Notes: generated by a model from the letters alone, not told the origin. Positions 1 through 8,991 are shown, numbered from the stretch's first letter. The stretch is DNA of 35,291 nt from an uncultured Verrucomicrobiota bacterium (GCA_903838675.1 CAILZI010000239.1:1-35291); one strand, 5' to 3'. Numbers and translations: made by a program.

Positions 1-240
1 CCGGGCCGGGCGTTCCTCGGCACGAGCAACCTGCAATTGGATCTGCTCACTGAGCGGTTCCAGACGCGGTTCCAAGCGATCAAGCTGCTGCCTCCGACCA
101 CGGAGGAACTCGCCGCGTTCCTCAGCACGCACTGGCCGGTGCCTGCATTCACGGCCTCACAAATCGCCGTGGGCTGCGGCGGCTGCGTGCGGGCCGCGCT
201 CGCCGATCTCGAATCCTACCTCGACCACCATCAACCCTGA
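1..240 (+). CDS. AAA+ ATPase, C-terminal part (cut by window edge)
   Basis: The frame is open from the first base, so the true start lies to the left of the window. The visible 79 residues include a stretch like AAA+ sensor 1 followed by an arginine-finger region (GTSNLQLDLLTERFQTRFQ), then a small helical lid with IAVGCGGCVRAALADLES. This suggests the end of an AAA+ ATPase, possibly a partner of the second AAA+ protein three genes downstream. The nucleotide-binding Walker motifs are outside the window. It is the first gene of a tight run with gaps of 20-22 bases. The AAA+ call is by pattern recognition and the specific role is unknown. Confidence 0.6.
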   Translation, partial: PGRAFLGTSNLQLDLLTERFQTRFQAIKLLPPTTEELAAFLSTHWPVPAFTASQIAVGCGGCVRAALADLESYLDHHQP

Positions 241-260
241 ACCCGAACCAACGAAGGACC
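241..260 (+). repeat. C-rich intergenic leader, copy 1
   Basis: This is the 20-base spacer between a TGA stop and the next ATG, beginning ACCCGAACC. Similar purine-poor spacers occupy the next two intergenic gaps. This copy alone contains a weak Shine-Dalgarno-like GAAGGA. Confidence 0.5.
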
Positions 261-752
261 ATGCAACACATCCAACAAATGATTGATCAACACGGCGGCT
301 TTGAAGCTGTCCGCACCCGCTACCTCCGCCTTGAGAACCCGCCGTTGATGCGGTTGGTGATCGAGGTGATCGGTGGCCCGTATCCCAACGGCTCGTATGA
401 ACTCAGCATCGCGCATTACAGCGAACAGAACGGAGATGCCATGCGTGATCCCGAGATCACGTTCCTCGTAGTTCCTGCGGAACAAGGCACGACATGGAAA
501 CCGCTCACCTTCGAGAACAGCTACCTTGGCTGCTATCAGGTGGTGGCAAGCGTCACACCAGCGGGACTCATCGAAGCACGCGATCCCGCGCTCTTGCGTG
601 ATTTGCGCGACTTCGCCACCCAGTGGGATTTGAACCTCAAGCAGCAGGGATTCATGGCCGTGTTCGAGCGCCAATATGGTGATCAAAACGGCGCGACACA
701 CGCCGCCACGGTGACGAGGCCAACGGGAGATCGGCTCAACGCCGATTTATGA
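261..752 (+). CDS. DUF6908-like accessory protein
   Basis: This 163-residue soluble protein has the core features I associate with DUF6908, a family of unknown function common on plasmids and integrative elements. They are an N-terminal MIDQHGGFEAV helix, a YLRLENPPLMRLVIEVIG strand-rich stretch and the polar motif SIAHYSEQNGDAMRDPEITF. A conserved tryptophan region (WKPLTFENSYLGCYQ) follows. It has no signal peptide or membrane segment. The start lies 20 bases after the preceding stop. Its position among AAA+ ATPase genes suggests a mobile-element backbone gene rather than metabolism. The family assignment is from memory of its motifs. Confidence 0.65.
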   Translation: MQHIQQMIDQHGGFEAVRTRYLRLENPPLMRLVIEVIGGPYPNGSYELSIAHYSEQNGDAMRDPEITFLVVPAEQGTTWKPLTFENSYLGCYQVVASVTPAGLIEARDPALLRDLRDFATQWDLNLKQQGFMAVFERQYGDQNGATHAATVTRPTGDRLNADL

Positions 753-774
753 ACCCGAACCCATTCCTCCACCC
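753..774 (+). repeat. C-rich intergenic leader, copy 2
   Basis: This 22-base spacer begins ACCCGAACCCA right after a TGA stop. It shares its first nine bases with copy 1 and has no Shine-Dalgarno sequence. Confidence 0.5.
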
Positions 775-1131
775 ATGAGCAAGAAAGACCTCATCGAACA
801 ACTGCGCCAGCGTCTCGCCAGCAACGACCGCTGGGCCTTGCGAGCGCTGATGCGAATCTACCAGAACCAGACCGCTGATGAGCAATGCCGCGAGGCCACT
901 ATCGAACGCAACGGCATCGGGTTCACCGGACCTGATGCGGAGATCCTGACCAGCTTCGCCCGTCAGTATCAGCGGCGCGGATGTCTCAGCCCCAAGCAGA
1001 TGATCATCCTGCGCCGCCGCATGCCGGCCTATGCGCGGCAGATCGTGCAATGCACCGACGCCACCCGCCTTGAACACGCCTTTTGCGGCACCTGCTATAC
1101 GCACACTGCGGATAGCCAGTCTGCCGCATGA
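775..1131 (+). CDS. conserved accessory protein of unknown function
   Basis: This 118-residue protein is of no family I can name. It is helical and soluble, with a DRWALRALMRIYQNQTADEQ segment, then NGIGFTGPDAEILTSFARQ, then LSPKQMIILRRRMPAYARQI. That last stretch reads like a short conserved helix pair seen in small plasmid-borne proteins. Two late cysteines (FCGTCYTH) could bind metal, but no second pair is visible. Its place within a run of four genes spaced 20-22 bases apart suggests co-transcription and a shared role with the flanking AAA+ proteins. Confidence 0.65.
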   Translation: MSKKDLIEQLRQRLASNDRWALRALMRIYQNQTADEQCREATIERNGIGFTGPDAEILTSFARQYQRRGCLSPKQMIILRRRMPAYARQIVQCTDATRLEHAFCGTCYTHTADSQSAA

Positions 1132-1152
1132 ACCCACACCCAACACACCACC
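1132..1152 (+). repeat. C-rich intergenic leader, copy 3
   Basis: This 21-base spacer begins ACCCACACCCA after a TGA stop. It is made only of A and C apart from the flanking codons and contains no Shine-Dalgarno sequence. Confidence 0.5.
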
Positions 1153-2121
1153 ATGCCCACACGCACCCTGAACCGAAACGCCGAAGCCCCTGAAATCGAA
1201 CTGCCACCTGATGCGGCCACCGCCGATGATCACCGCAACCCGCGCCGCAGGAGGCGCAATGAAGAGGAACCCGTTCCTGACGTGGGACTGCTTCTACAGC
1301 CAGAGCCGCGCCATGAACTCGACAAGCTGATCCTGCATGCAGAGGTGAAGACGGACATTCTGGCCGGTCTGCGGGCGCTGGAGATCCGTGCTGATCTCGA
1401 CCGCATTTGGAACCTGAGCGCCATCCAGCCACAGGAAGGAAAGTGCATTTTGAACTTCTACGGCCCGCCCGGCACCGGCAAGACGCGCGCAGCCCTGGGC
1501 ATTGCGTTGCGCCTCGGTAAGCCGCTCTATCAGGTGGACTATTCGTTGGTGATCTCGAAGTACTTGGGTGACACCGCCAAGCACATCAAAGCCGCCTTTG
1601 CTGCTGCCCGTGAGCATGACGCAGTGCTATTCTTCGACGAGGCCGACAGCCTACTCTCCAAGCGCGTCGCCACCGGCGAATCCTGTTCCACCAGCATCAA
1701 TCAGAATCGCAACTGCCTGATGCAGGAGTTGGATCGGTTCGATGGCGTGGTGATCGTGACCACGAACCTGTTCGAGAACTACGACCCCGCGCTGCTGCGG
1801 CGCATCCAGCGCCACATCAAATTCCGCCTTCCCGACGCCTCCATGCGCAGGGAGCTGTTCGCCCTTCATCTCCCCAACCCGGAGCGGGTGAAGGCTGATT
1901 ACGCGGTTCTCGGGGAACTATCGCGTGGCCTCAGCGGCGGGGACATCCTGAATGTGTGCGTGAACGCGATTCATGCGGGGAGTGTGGATGCGGATTCTGA
2001 GAAGTGGCATGTGACTCAGAAGATGCTGGAGCGGGAGATTGCGAAGGTGAAGAAGGCGAAGGCAGAGCACTCGGGGGAGAAGGGGAAGAGCCGGAGGGTG
2101 ATTGGGTTTCAGCCTAGTTGA
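1153..2121 (+). CDS. AAA+ ATPase
   Basis: This 322-residue protein has a full AAA+ core. Walker A GPPGTGKT is at about residues 104-111 and Walker B LFFDEAD is near 159-165 with D162 and E163. A sensor-1 stretch follows (VVIVTTNLFENYDPALLRRI), with arginines placed like a finger. The roughly 85 N-terminal residues are charged and probably disordered. A lysine-rich tail (AKVKKAKAEHSGEKGKSRR) ends the protein. The fold resembles the classic FtsH/Cdc48-type AAA clade, but no protease or substrate domain is present, so it is probably a remodelling ATPase acting on a partner. It is last in the four-gene run. Confidence 0.85.
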   Translation: MPTRTLNRNAEAPEIELPPDAATADDHRNPRRRRRNEEEPVPDVGLLLQPEPRHELDKLILHAEVKTDILAGLRALEIRADLDRIWNLSAIQPQEGKCILNFYGPPGTGKTRAALGIALRLGKPLYQVDYSLVISKYLGDTAKHIKAAFAAAREHDAVLFFDEADSLLSKRVATGESCSTSINQNRNCLMQELDRFDGVVIVTTNLFENYDPALLRRIQRHIKFRLPDASMRRELFALHLPNPERVKADYAVLGELSRGLSGGDILNVCVNAIHAGSVDADSEKWHVTQKMLEREIAKVKKAKAEHSGEKGKSRRVIGFQPS

Positions 2122-2293
2122 TCGGCGGAGAAATTGCTTTTAAGGGGGGGCTGGGCGAGTTGGCTCTGGATGTGGCGCGGGTGCCACCCAAGCTGAACAG
2201 CCACAGGTGTGTGCCGCTGTGGCTTGGACAAACCGGTTTTAATATCCAACTGATTTCTAGCAAATGCGATTATGCTCTCAACTGAGAGAAACC

Positions 2294-2851
2294 ATGCAGA
2301 TGATCTCCCCATGTCTAGTGGATGCCGTAGATTATGTAGCTGAGCAGGCACATCGAAGAGTAAAGCGTCCATCGCACTGCCCTCAGTGCAAGCATCACAA
2401 TACCTTGCGAGCGATTGGTTTCTACAATCGCTCCGTGACTGAATCAAGGACAGGGAAAATTGTGGCGATCAAGGTGCGTCGCTTTCTCTGCGAGCACTGT
2501 CACAAAACGCTCAGCTTACTTCCTTCATTTGCTCAGCCCTATCGCCTGATTTGTAGCATTTCCATCGAGCGCTACTTCAATGGCACCACGGCTGGAGCCG
2601 ACACTTTGCAATGGAATAGACTGCTCCGCCGCTACAGGAGGCGCTTCAATGCCTGGATTTCAGATTTGGTTTTAATTGTGGGGCAATCGATTGGCCTGTC
2701 AGATTTGGACCAATTCAAGGAAGGATCATGGAATTCACTGATTAATGCCTATGGGCACCTGGATCAGGCCACTCGAAAGCTTGTGAGATTCTTTCAGATT
2801 ACAGTGTTTGGACGGTATCGTTGTCACCGCCCGATTTCCCCAGATGGGTGA
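2294..2851 (+). CDS. DUF6431-like zinc-ribbon protein
   Basis: This 185-residue protein has a paired-cysteine zinc ribbon near its N terminus. CPQC and CEHC are separated by a basic stretch (GKIVAIKVRRFLC), followed by a TLSLLPSFAQPYR motif. This pattern matches DUF6431, a family I associate with transposase or recombinase neighbourhoods. The ATG at 2294 is preferred because GAGAGAAACC precedes it. Upstream ATGs in frame have no such signal. The C-terminal half is helical with no recognised domain. It lies about 230 bases upstream of the serine recombinase, in the same orientation and with similar low-GC codon use. It may be a DNA-binding accessory factor for the element. Confidence 0.6.
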   Translation: MQMISPCLVDAVDYVAEQAHRRVKRPSHCPQCKHHNTLRAIGFYNRSVTESRTGKIVAIKVRRFLCEHCHKTLSLLPSFAQPYRLICSISIERYFNGTTAGADTLQWNRLLRRYRRRFNAWISDLVLIVGQSIGLSDLDQFKEGSWNSLINAYGHLDQATRKLVRFFQITVFGRYRCHRPISPDG

Positions 2852-3083
2852 GCAAAGCACACAACTGGTCGATTCCCCGTTCGTGCGTCTGTGGAAAGGT
2901 GCCAGCAGCGGAGGTCACTTCTCCGCAGCACCATAAAAACAGCAGCGAAGATGAGTCGAAATCAGTCAGCAACAGCACATCATCCACAAATTGGCAGCCT
3001 TATATTGGATTCATCTGGTGTCGGTGAAAAGCGTCATCCTGACGTCGCCTGAGTATTAAAAGGAGAAAACCAAATACCGATTT

Positions 3084-4685
3084 ATGTATTTATCAGAAGC
3101 TCCAGCAACCATGACCATTCGTGCGGCTGCTTATGTGCGAATGTCCACCGAGCACCAGCAATACTCAACCAGCAATCAAATGGATGCGGTTCGTGAGTAT
3201 GCAGTAAGGCGTGGTATGGACATCGTGAAAATTTACTCAGATGAGGGTAAGAGCGGTCTGAACATTCAGGGGCGAGACTCGCTCTCAACGATGATTTCGG
3301 ACGTGACAGGTGGATTGGCCGACTTCACCTGCATCTTGGTCTATGACGTGAGCCGATGGGGCAGATTCCAGGACGCTGACGAAAGCGCTCACTACGAGTA
3401 CATCTGCCGGCGGGTTGGGATTGCAGTTCATTATTGTGCCGAGCAGTTTGAAAACGACGGCAGCCTCGGATCGTCAATCATCAAGACGATGAAGCGCTCA
3501 ATGGCAGGTGAATACAGCCGCGAGCTTTCGACCAAAGTTTTCCGGGGCGCGTGCCGCCTCATTCAGCTTGGTTTCAAGCAAGGTGGCACAGCAGGCTATG
3601 GTATGAGACGAATGCTGATTGATCAGAGCGGGGAAAAGAAGGCGCTTTTAAAAATCGGTGAGCAAAAGAGCCTGCAGACTGATCGTGTGATCCTGGTTCC
3701 TGGACCAGAAGAGGAGGTGATGACCGTGCGTGCCATGTATCATGCCTTTGTCGAGGAGGGCAAAAGTGAAGCCGCCATCGCAAAATCATTGAACCATGAA
3801 GGCATCCTCACTGATTTTGGCCGGAAGTGGAATCGAACAACCGTTCGAGAAGTGCTGACCAATGAGAAATACATAGGCAACAATGTGTATCATCGCACCT
3901 CATTCAAGCTGAAGCAGAAGCATACAAAGAATCCGGTAGATAAATGGATTCGCGTCGAAGGTGCTTTTGAGGGAATCGTTGACCGAACTCTTTTTCTCCA
4001 AGCCAGAGAGATTTTCCTAGCACGCTCGCAAAGGCTAACGAATGAGGAGCTTTTGGAGAAATTGAAGCTGCTGCTGCATAATCACGGCAGAATTTCAGGA
4101 ATCCTGATAAACGAATCCGAGGGTATTCCTTCCAGCGCTGCTTATCGCAGCAGATTTGGGAGTTTGATACGTGCGTACACTCTGATTGGCTATCGAGCAA
4201 ATGTCGACTTCACGTTTATTGAGGTCAATCGTCGGTTGCGGAGTCTTTTTCCCGAAGTCATACAGAACACGATTTCAAAACTGACCAGTCTCGGTGCGCG
4301 TGTCGCTCAAACCGGCGTTTCTGGCCTCTTTCTGCTGAATGATGAAATTCGGGTTTCACTGGTGCTGTGCCGGCAACGAACGACACATGCCGGTGCTTCA
4401 CGATGGGAAATACGACTGGATCACGGCATGTGTCCGGATCTTACGATTGCCGTGCGCATGGATCACACCAATGAAGCTGTGAAGGACTATTATCTGCTGC
4501 CAAGCATGGACATGACCTGGGATCACTTGAAGAGACGCGTGGGTGATGAGGCGCTCAATGGCACTCGGCCAGATCGTCTGCGTTTGGCAGAGGCCAACGG
4601 AATCTACTTAGACACCTACCGCTATGAGTCGCTTGAGCGATTTTTCGAACTCTCACAACGACTGCCTGTCGACGCATGTGTATGA
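3084..4685 (+). CDS. large serine recombinase
   Basis: This is a site-specific DNA recombinase of the resolvase/invertase superfamily, 533 residues. The catalytic domain starts with AAAYVRMSTEHQQ (nucleophile Ser21 if the start is at 3084) and includes VYDVSRWGRFQD and the SMAGEYSRELSTKV helix. A Recombinase domain follows (GTAGYGMRR, then TVREVLTNEKYIGNNVYHR). The C-terminal part is long and lacks an obvious zinc ribbon, with a segment reading LHNHGRISGILINESEGIP. An AGGAG at 3061 lies upstream but rather far from the ATG. A later in-frame ATG at 3111 is an alternative start and would still keep the serine. It overlaps the next gene by four bases, so recombinase and RepB-like proteins are probably made together. 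Confidence 0.9.
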   Translation: MYLSEAPATMTIRAAAYVRMSTEHQQYSTSNQMDAVREYAVRRGMDIVKIYSDEGKSGLNIQGRDSLSTMISDVTGGLADFTCILVYDVSRWGRFQDADESAHYEYICRRVGIAVHYCAEQFENDGSLGSSIIKTMKRSMAGEYSRELSTKVFRGACRLIQLGFKQGGTAGYGMRRMLIDQSGEKKALLKIGEQKSLQTDRVILVPGPEEEVMTVRAMYHAFVEEGKSEAAIAKSLNHEGILTDFGRKWNRTTVREVLTNEKYIGNNVYHRTSFKLKQKHTKNPVDKWIRVEGAFEGIVDRTLFLQAREIFLARSQRLTNEELLEKLKLLLHNHGRISGILINESEGIPSSAAYRSRFGSLIRAYTLIGYRANVDFTFIEVNRRLRSLFPEVIQNTISKLTSLGARVAQTGVSGLFLLNDEIRVSLVLCRQRTTHAGASRWEIRLDHGMCPDLTIAVRMDHTNEAVKDYYLLPSMDMTWDHLKRRVGDEALNGTRPDRLRLAEANGIYLDTYRYESLERFFELSQRLPVDACV

Positions 4686-5557
4686 AATCCGAAGTCCAAT
4701 CCATCTCCATCGACAGGATACGAATCCTGAATCCACGTCATCGGGACAAGACCAAGTTCGATCGCGTGGTTCAAAGCATTAAAAACCTGGGTTTGAAGAA
4801 GCCGGTTAAAATTAGCCGCCGCAACGTCAAGGATGGCGAAGAGCCAGGGTACGACCTGGTATGTGGTCAGGGAAGGATTGAGGCATGTCGCGCTCTTGGT
4901 TTTACGCAGATACCAGCGATCGTCGTTGATGTATCAAAGGAAGACCGACTACTGATGAGCTTGGTAGAGAACATGGCCAGGCGTTATCCGGCTCCGATGG
5001 ACCTGATTATGGAAATCGAACGGTTGAAAAAGCAGGGTTACAGTAATTTGGCTATCAGCAAGAAACTCGACATCAGCGACACTCAAGTGGGTGGCATGCT
5101 GGCACTGCGTGGTGCAGGGGAGGAACGTCTCCTTGATGCAGCCATCAAGGGCAAGGTGCCATTAGGCGTGGCAATTGATATTGCCAAAACTGACAACCGT
5201 GAGGCGCAGCAAGGCTTGCTGAAAGCTTATGAAAATCGGCAGCTCAATCAGACCTCAATCCGTGTTGTCAAGAAACTGTTAGAGCAACGTCACTTCTTTG
5301 GAAAATCCCTCACCCCAGGTGGGCGTGGCAGAAGAAGAAGGCAAACAGCCGAAGATTTGGTCTATGCTTACCAAAAGGAGTCACAGCGGCAAAAGCTCAT
5401 GGTCAAAAAAGCCAAGTTTTGTGAGGCGAAGCTGGTATTTGTTCAGGCTGCATTCAAACAACTTTTGAGCAACGAGGATTTTATTAACCTGTTGAGAGCG
5501 GAGGGGCTGGCTTCTGCTCCGAAGTTTATCGCTGAATCGACCAAAGGGATCAAATAG
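4682..5557 (+). CDS. ParB/RepB-like protein 1
   Basis: This 291-residue protein has an N-terminal ParB/Srx-type domain with YDLVCGQGRIEACRALGF and SLVENMARRYPAPMD. A helix-turn-helix follows (GYSNLAISKKLDISDTQVGGML), and the C terminus resembles the RepB C-terminal domain. ParB domains bind CTP or nick DNA, while HTH domains bind centromere-like sites. No ParA is present in the window. The ATG at 4682 forms an ATGA overlap with the recombinase stop, which decides the start over the ATG six bases upstream. The pairing with a recombinase and a second ParB suggests a DNA-binding role in element transfer or maintenance rather than chromosome segregation. Confidence 0.85.
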   Translation: MKSEVQSISIDRIRILNPRHRDKTKFDRVVQSIKNLGLKKPVKISRRNVKDGEEPGYDLVCGQGRIEACRALGFTQIPAIVVDVSKEDRLLMSLVENMARRYPAPMDLIMEIERLKKQGYSNLAISKKLDISDTQVGGMLALRGAGEERLLDAAIKGKVPLGVAIDIAKTDNREAQQGLLKAYENRQLNQTSIRVVKKLLEQRHFFGKSLTPGGRGRRRRQTAEDLVYAYQKESQRQKLMVKKAKFCEAKLVFVQAAFKQLLSNEDFINLLRAEGLASAPKFIAESTKGIK

Positions 5558-5558
5558 C

Positions 5559-6425
5559 ATGAACGAACCTACACGCGGATTTGAAATGGAGAGCATCGTG
5601 CTCTCACTTGAAGAGATCCTCCCAATCCGGCTCATCCAAGATCCAGACAACAAGATCTCTCGCTACAAGGCCATTCGCAGTTCGATTCAAGAAGTCGGGC
5701 TTGTAGAGCCTCTGATTGTAAGCAGATCAAAAGAAAAATTCATTCTCGTCGATGGGCATCTGCGGCTTCATGCCATGAAATCACTTGGAATGACAGAAGC
5801 CGAATGTCTGATCTCGACAGACGACGAAAGCTTCACTTATAATGCGCGCATCAGCCGCCTCGCACCAATCCAAGAGCACAAAATGATCCTGAAAGCGGTG
5901 AAGGACGGTCTCACCCCAGAGCGAATTGCGACGGCGCTTAACCTACGTGTTAAAGACATTCGAGACAGTCTGCGTCTTTTGGAGGGCATTCATGAAGAGG
6001 TGGCAGATATGCTCAAAGACAAGCAAGTCGCCCCTGGGGCGATCCATGGCCTAAAGAAAGTCACTGCGGTTCGCCAGATTGAAATTGCTGAGCTTATGGT
6101 GAGCACCAATACATTCACGCGCAATTATGTCGATGCTCTGTTGATAGGTACACCGAAGCAGCAGCTCCTCAATCCCCGGGAACCCAAAGCTGCGAAGGGA
6201 ATGACGGTGGAGGAAATAGCTCGTCTGGAGGAAGAGATGGAGAGCCTTCACACGGATTTCAAAGCCATTGAAACCACATATGGCGACAACGTGCTGAATC
6301 TTACGGTTGCGCGCAGCTATGTGAAAAAGCTTTTGGAGAACACCAAAGTCTCGCGGTTTTTGAAGACTCGGCATGAAGATCTTTTCTCGGAATTTGAAAT
6401 CCTTGCAGCCAAAGAGCTGTTGTGA
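5559..6425 (+). CDS. ParB/RepB-like protein 2
   Basis: This 288-residue paralogue of the preceding gene starts one base after its stop. The ParB-like domain carries ILVDGHLRLHAMKSLGM and ARISRLAPIQEHKMI, so the usual GxGxRR box is altered to DGHLRLHA and the ENxxR motif to ARISR. The HTH region (GLTPERIATALNLRVKDIRDSL) and a helical RepB-like C terminus remain. The divergence suggests the two proteins form a hetero-oligomer or split roles. Enzymatic activity of the ParB fold cannot be judged from sequence alone. About 290 bases without a gene follow, up to the convergent peptidase gene. Confidence 0.8.
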   Translation: MNEPTRGFEMESIVLSLEEILPIRLIQDPDNKISRYKAIRSSIQEVGLVEPLIVSRSKEKFILVDGHLRLHAMKSLGMTEAECLISTDDESFTYNARISRLAPIQEHKMILKAVKDGLTPERIATALNLRVKDIRDSLRLLEGIHEEVADMLKDKQVAPGAIHGLKKVTAVRQIEIAELMVSTNTFTRNYVDALLIGTPKQQLLNPREPKAAKGMTVEEIARLEEEMESLHTDFKAIETTYGDNVLNLTVARSYVKKLLENTKVSRFLKTRHEDLFSEFEILAAKELL

Positions 6426-6717
6426 CGTTGTTAAATTTTCTTTTGGAGATTGGGCCTTTGATCGCGGGTTGTGGTCCGAGGACGATCATTTTCGCATCTT
6501 GATCCAACCCAAAAGATTTCAATAGTGGGCGCCTGATGCCTTCGCGGCCGCACGCCACCTCTCAAAAAGCGCGCAACTGCGAATTGTTGCTCCATCATCA
6601 GCAGGTCCTCGTCTGAAAGATCAGCAGTCAAATCAAACTGCTCCAGGATTTAGTTGATGTCCTGAGGCGGCGACTTGGGTGGCGAGGGACCGTCCTTGGC
6701 CGAATGGAGCGTGCTCG

Positions 6718-8961
6718 TCACACCGTAGCTTTTCCAACCATCTCCTCAATGAAGAGGAAGTCCTCCGCCAAATCAGTCCGTGGTCTTGCTGTGAATGTTT
6801 TCATCAGTTCCAATGGCTGGGACGTTCGTGCCTCAGCGGGGACAGAACGATGCCGGAGTGATCTGATAGCCTGGATCATGGCTTCATGTTTCGGTTTACG
6901 CTGCCGTATCTCAGCAAATGCGTACATGGCCCAGGCGGTATGTTCCGCAGCCATTTCAGCCGCGCCTTGGAGCTCAGCGATTTTAGCCGGGTTTGCATCA
7001 GGCAGACTGGACTTTAGCTCGCTACGAATAGCCTGCACGGCGAGGCTGCGGAAAGCCTGTTTGGCCTCAGTGGGCTGCTTGAACTGCGCCAGTTCATCCT
7101 GAATGAGCCAGAGAACGCCAAGCAGCCGAATCGTAGAAATGTAGCGGGAGCTGCTGGTGAAGCGATTGCCGGGATCAGGCAGGTAAGAGTCAAGGATGGC
7201 TGAGCGGTTTTCGCCATGGCGGGCGACATCGCCATCAAAACAGGCGCAGCAGGCGAACATCTCGGCCAAGATCTCCTGAATCTCGACTTTCACTTTCTCA
7301 CGGGCAGGTTCGTCCGTTGGGAGCCGGTAGGTAAGATCATGATGCTCACTCACGGTATTGACGAAGAGATGGCCCACCTCATGAAGGAGAATCGGCAGTT
7401 CCCGGAGCTTGAAGATCATGATGGCGGGCAGCTCGATAAAGCCGCAGCGCATGTAGCGTGGGAAAGAGCGCGCGTTGGGGGAGGGGGAACTGCCAATGAA
7501 GCAGCAGACGGCCATGTCTGGGACCGGTGACGGATCTGTGACCAAGCCGTTCATGGCGGACAAGGCATGGTCGAACGCCTTCTGCCCGATGCAGTCCATG
7601 GCAGCCAGGAAACCATGATGAGAAGCCTGATAGGTGCCGAGCCGGGGGACGACAGACTCACCCAACGGATAGGTGCCCCGGTAGCGGTCTGCGAGGCACC
7701 TCTCAACCAAGTAAAGCCAGGGAGAGAGTTGGCGGTCCAGCTCGACAATGCCGTCGGGCTCGGAAGCGAGGCCCTCCGCGAGGCGCTGGAAGATATTTTC
7801 CACGGAAGTGAACGTTCCATGCTGGAGGTCATCCCCCTGAAGCGCCACCAGACGGTTATGCGTCGCGTGGAGCATCTCCAGGGCGTGGGGGGCGATGGCA
7901 GATGCCTTACAGGCTTGGGTGATACGATCCAAGTTGTCTGAGACTACGTTTTGGACCTGCTGGCGCTGAACCTCTGCTGCGGCCGGTCCCTCCGAGAATT
8001 GAGGAACATCAATATGGAGATGAGTCTCCATGGAACGGACTAAAGAGCATTCCTTGGCCGCCAGAGGCAAGGCGACGAGGCCGAGAAACTGCAGCCAGTC
8101 TTGCTGAGTGCCGCCCTGATGCTGGACCCGGAAATCATACTGCCCGAGGACATTCCGAAATGCGAGGCCGCCAGCCAGCGGCTGGGGTAGTGACTGAATC
8201 CGGTCCTTCAACTCGGCAACAAAGGGATCAAAATGTCCCGGACGAAGCTCAAAGCGGACAGCCCAGTCAATCGGATGGGCGGGAGCGAGCCGTCCAGAGA
8301 CCATGGAGACCCAGCGTTCATGGTTGAACCTGGCGGAGTTGGATTCAAAAGAGCCATGTGGGAGGTGGATGCCTGCCATGGTGCAGGTGGTCAGGACTGC
8401 GTGAACGCCGTTGCAGGGCGATGGCGGCTGAACTTCCCCAACACTCAAGCTGCGCACTTTGCCAATGACTTGGGAGAGGGTGCTAAATTCCTGGGTCCAG
8501 TAGATCAGGACCATGTCTTCCCAGCCCGTGGTGCTGCTGATCAACCAATGGCCTTGGAGACCACTCAAAGTTGCAGCCAATGCTGCTGCCACTTGATCGA
8601 GTGTCTGCAAAGCATCACGGAGGCCATGGGCCAGTTTGATCCCGCAAACTCCCACCAAGACACCTTGGTCAGGAGGCCAAGTTCCAGACTCAAGATCGAA
8701 GGAGGAACGGATGACCCGCCCAAAGCATGACCAGTGAGAGCTGGCATGATGGCAGCTTTGCACCGTTCTCTCAGGCTTTAGCAAGGTCTCCTGTTCCTTG
8801 GCGAGTGTGATCAGGATATGATCAAATCGACCAAGTCCAAGCCAGTGACCCGTCAGTCTTTCCGAGGCAGGATCGCACAAAGCCGACAGGGCCGAGCCCA
8901 TGGGTTGAAAGGCCCGTGCTTCGTTTGTACAAAACAGAATGTTGCAGCACCAATTTGCCAT
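6718..8961 (-). CDS. HEVGH zinc-metallopeptidase-like protein
   Basis: This 747-residue protein is of no family I recognise as a whole. The sequence LLHEVGHLFVNTVSEHHD holds a HExxH zinc motif at residues 527-531. E563 or E567 in VEIQEILAEMFA could be the third ligand, as in gluzincins. The N-terminal part repeats a motif of glycine, aromatic or acidic residue, Asp and hydrophobics (GRFDHIL, GWEDMVL, GQYDFRV) about three times, perhaps a repeated small alpha/beta domain. There is no signal peptide, so it probably acts in the cytoplasm. A second start (MGSAL at 8901) is possible. It is a single gene, convergent with the RepB pair. Its target is unknown. Confidence 0.75.
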   Translation of the reverse strand: MANWCCNILFCTNEARAFQPMGSALSALCDPASERLTGHWLGLGRFDHILITLAKEQETLLKPERTVQSCHHASSHWSCFGRVIRSSFDLESGTWPPDQGVLVGVCGIKLAHGLRDALQTLDQVAAALAATLSGLQGHWLISSTTGWEDMVLIYWTQEFSTLSQVIGKVRSLSVGEVQPPSPCNGVHAVLTTCTMAGIHLPHGSFESNSARFNHERWVSMVSGRLAPAHPIDWAVRFELRPGHFDPFVAELKDRIQSLPQPLAGGLAFRNVLGQYDFRVQHQGGTQQDWLQFLGLVALPLAAKECSLVRSMETHLHIDVPQFSEGPAAAEVQRQQVQNVVSDNLDRITQACKASAIAPHALEMLHATHNRLVALQGDDLQHGTFTSVENIFQRLAEGLASEPDGIVELDRQLSPWLYLVERCLADRYRGTYPLGESVVPRLGTYQASHHGFLAAMDCIGQKAFDHALSAMNGLVTDPSPVPDMAVCCFIGSSPSPNARSFPRYMRCGFIELPAIMIFKLRELPILLHEVGHLFVNTVSEHHDLTYRLPTDEPAREKVKVEIQEILAEMFACCACFDGDVARHGENRSAILDSYLPDPGNRFTSSSRYISTIRLLGVLWLIQDELAQFKQPTEAKQAFRSLAVQAIRSELKSSLPDANPAKIAELQGAAEMAAEHTAWAMYAFAEIRQRKPKHEAMIQAIRSLRHRSVPAEARTSQPLELMKTFTARPRTDLAEDFLFIEEMVGKATV

Positions 8962-8991
8962 GCGCTTCGAGTGTGGTCGAACCGCAGTGGA

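Larger units (their letters stand above)
2294..6425 (+). mobile_element. candidate serine-recombinase/RepB cassette
   Basis: Four plus-strand genes (zinc-ribbon protein, large serine recombinase, two ParB/RepB-like proteins) form a block with clearly lower GC and more A/T-rich codons than the genes on both sides. The last three are coupled by overlap or a one-base gap. I see no terminal inverted repeats or target duplication, so the limits are those of the coding block and the true ends are unknown. Confidence 0.5.
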
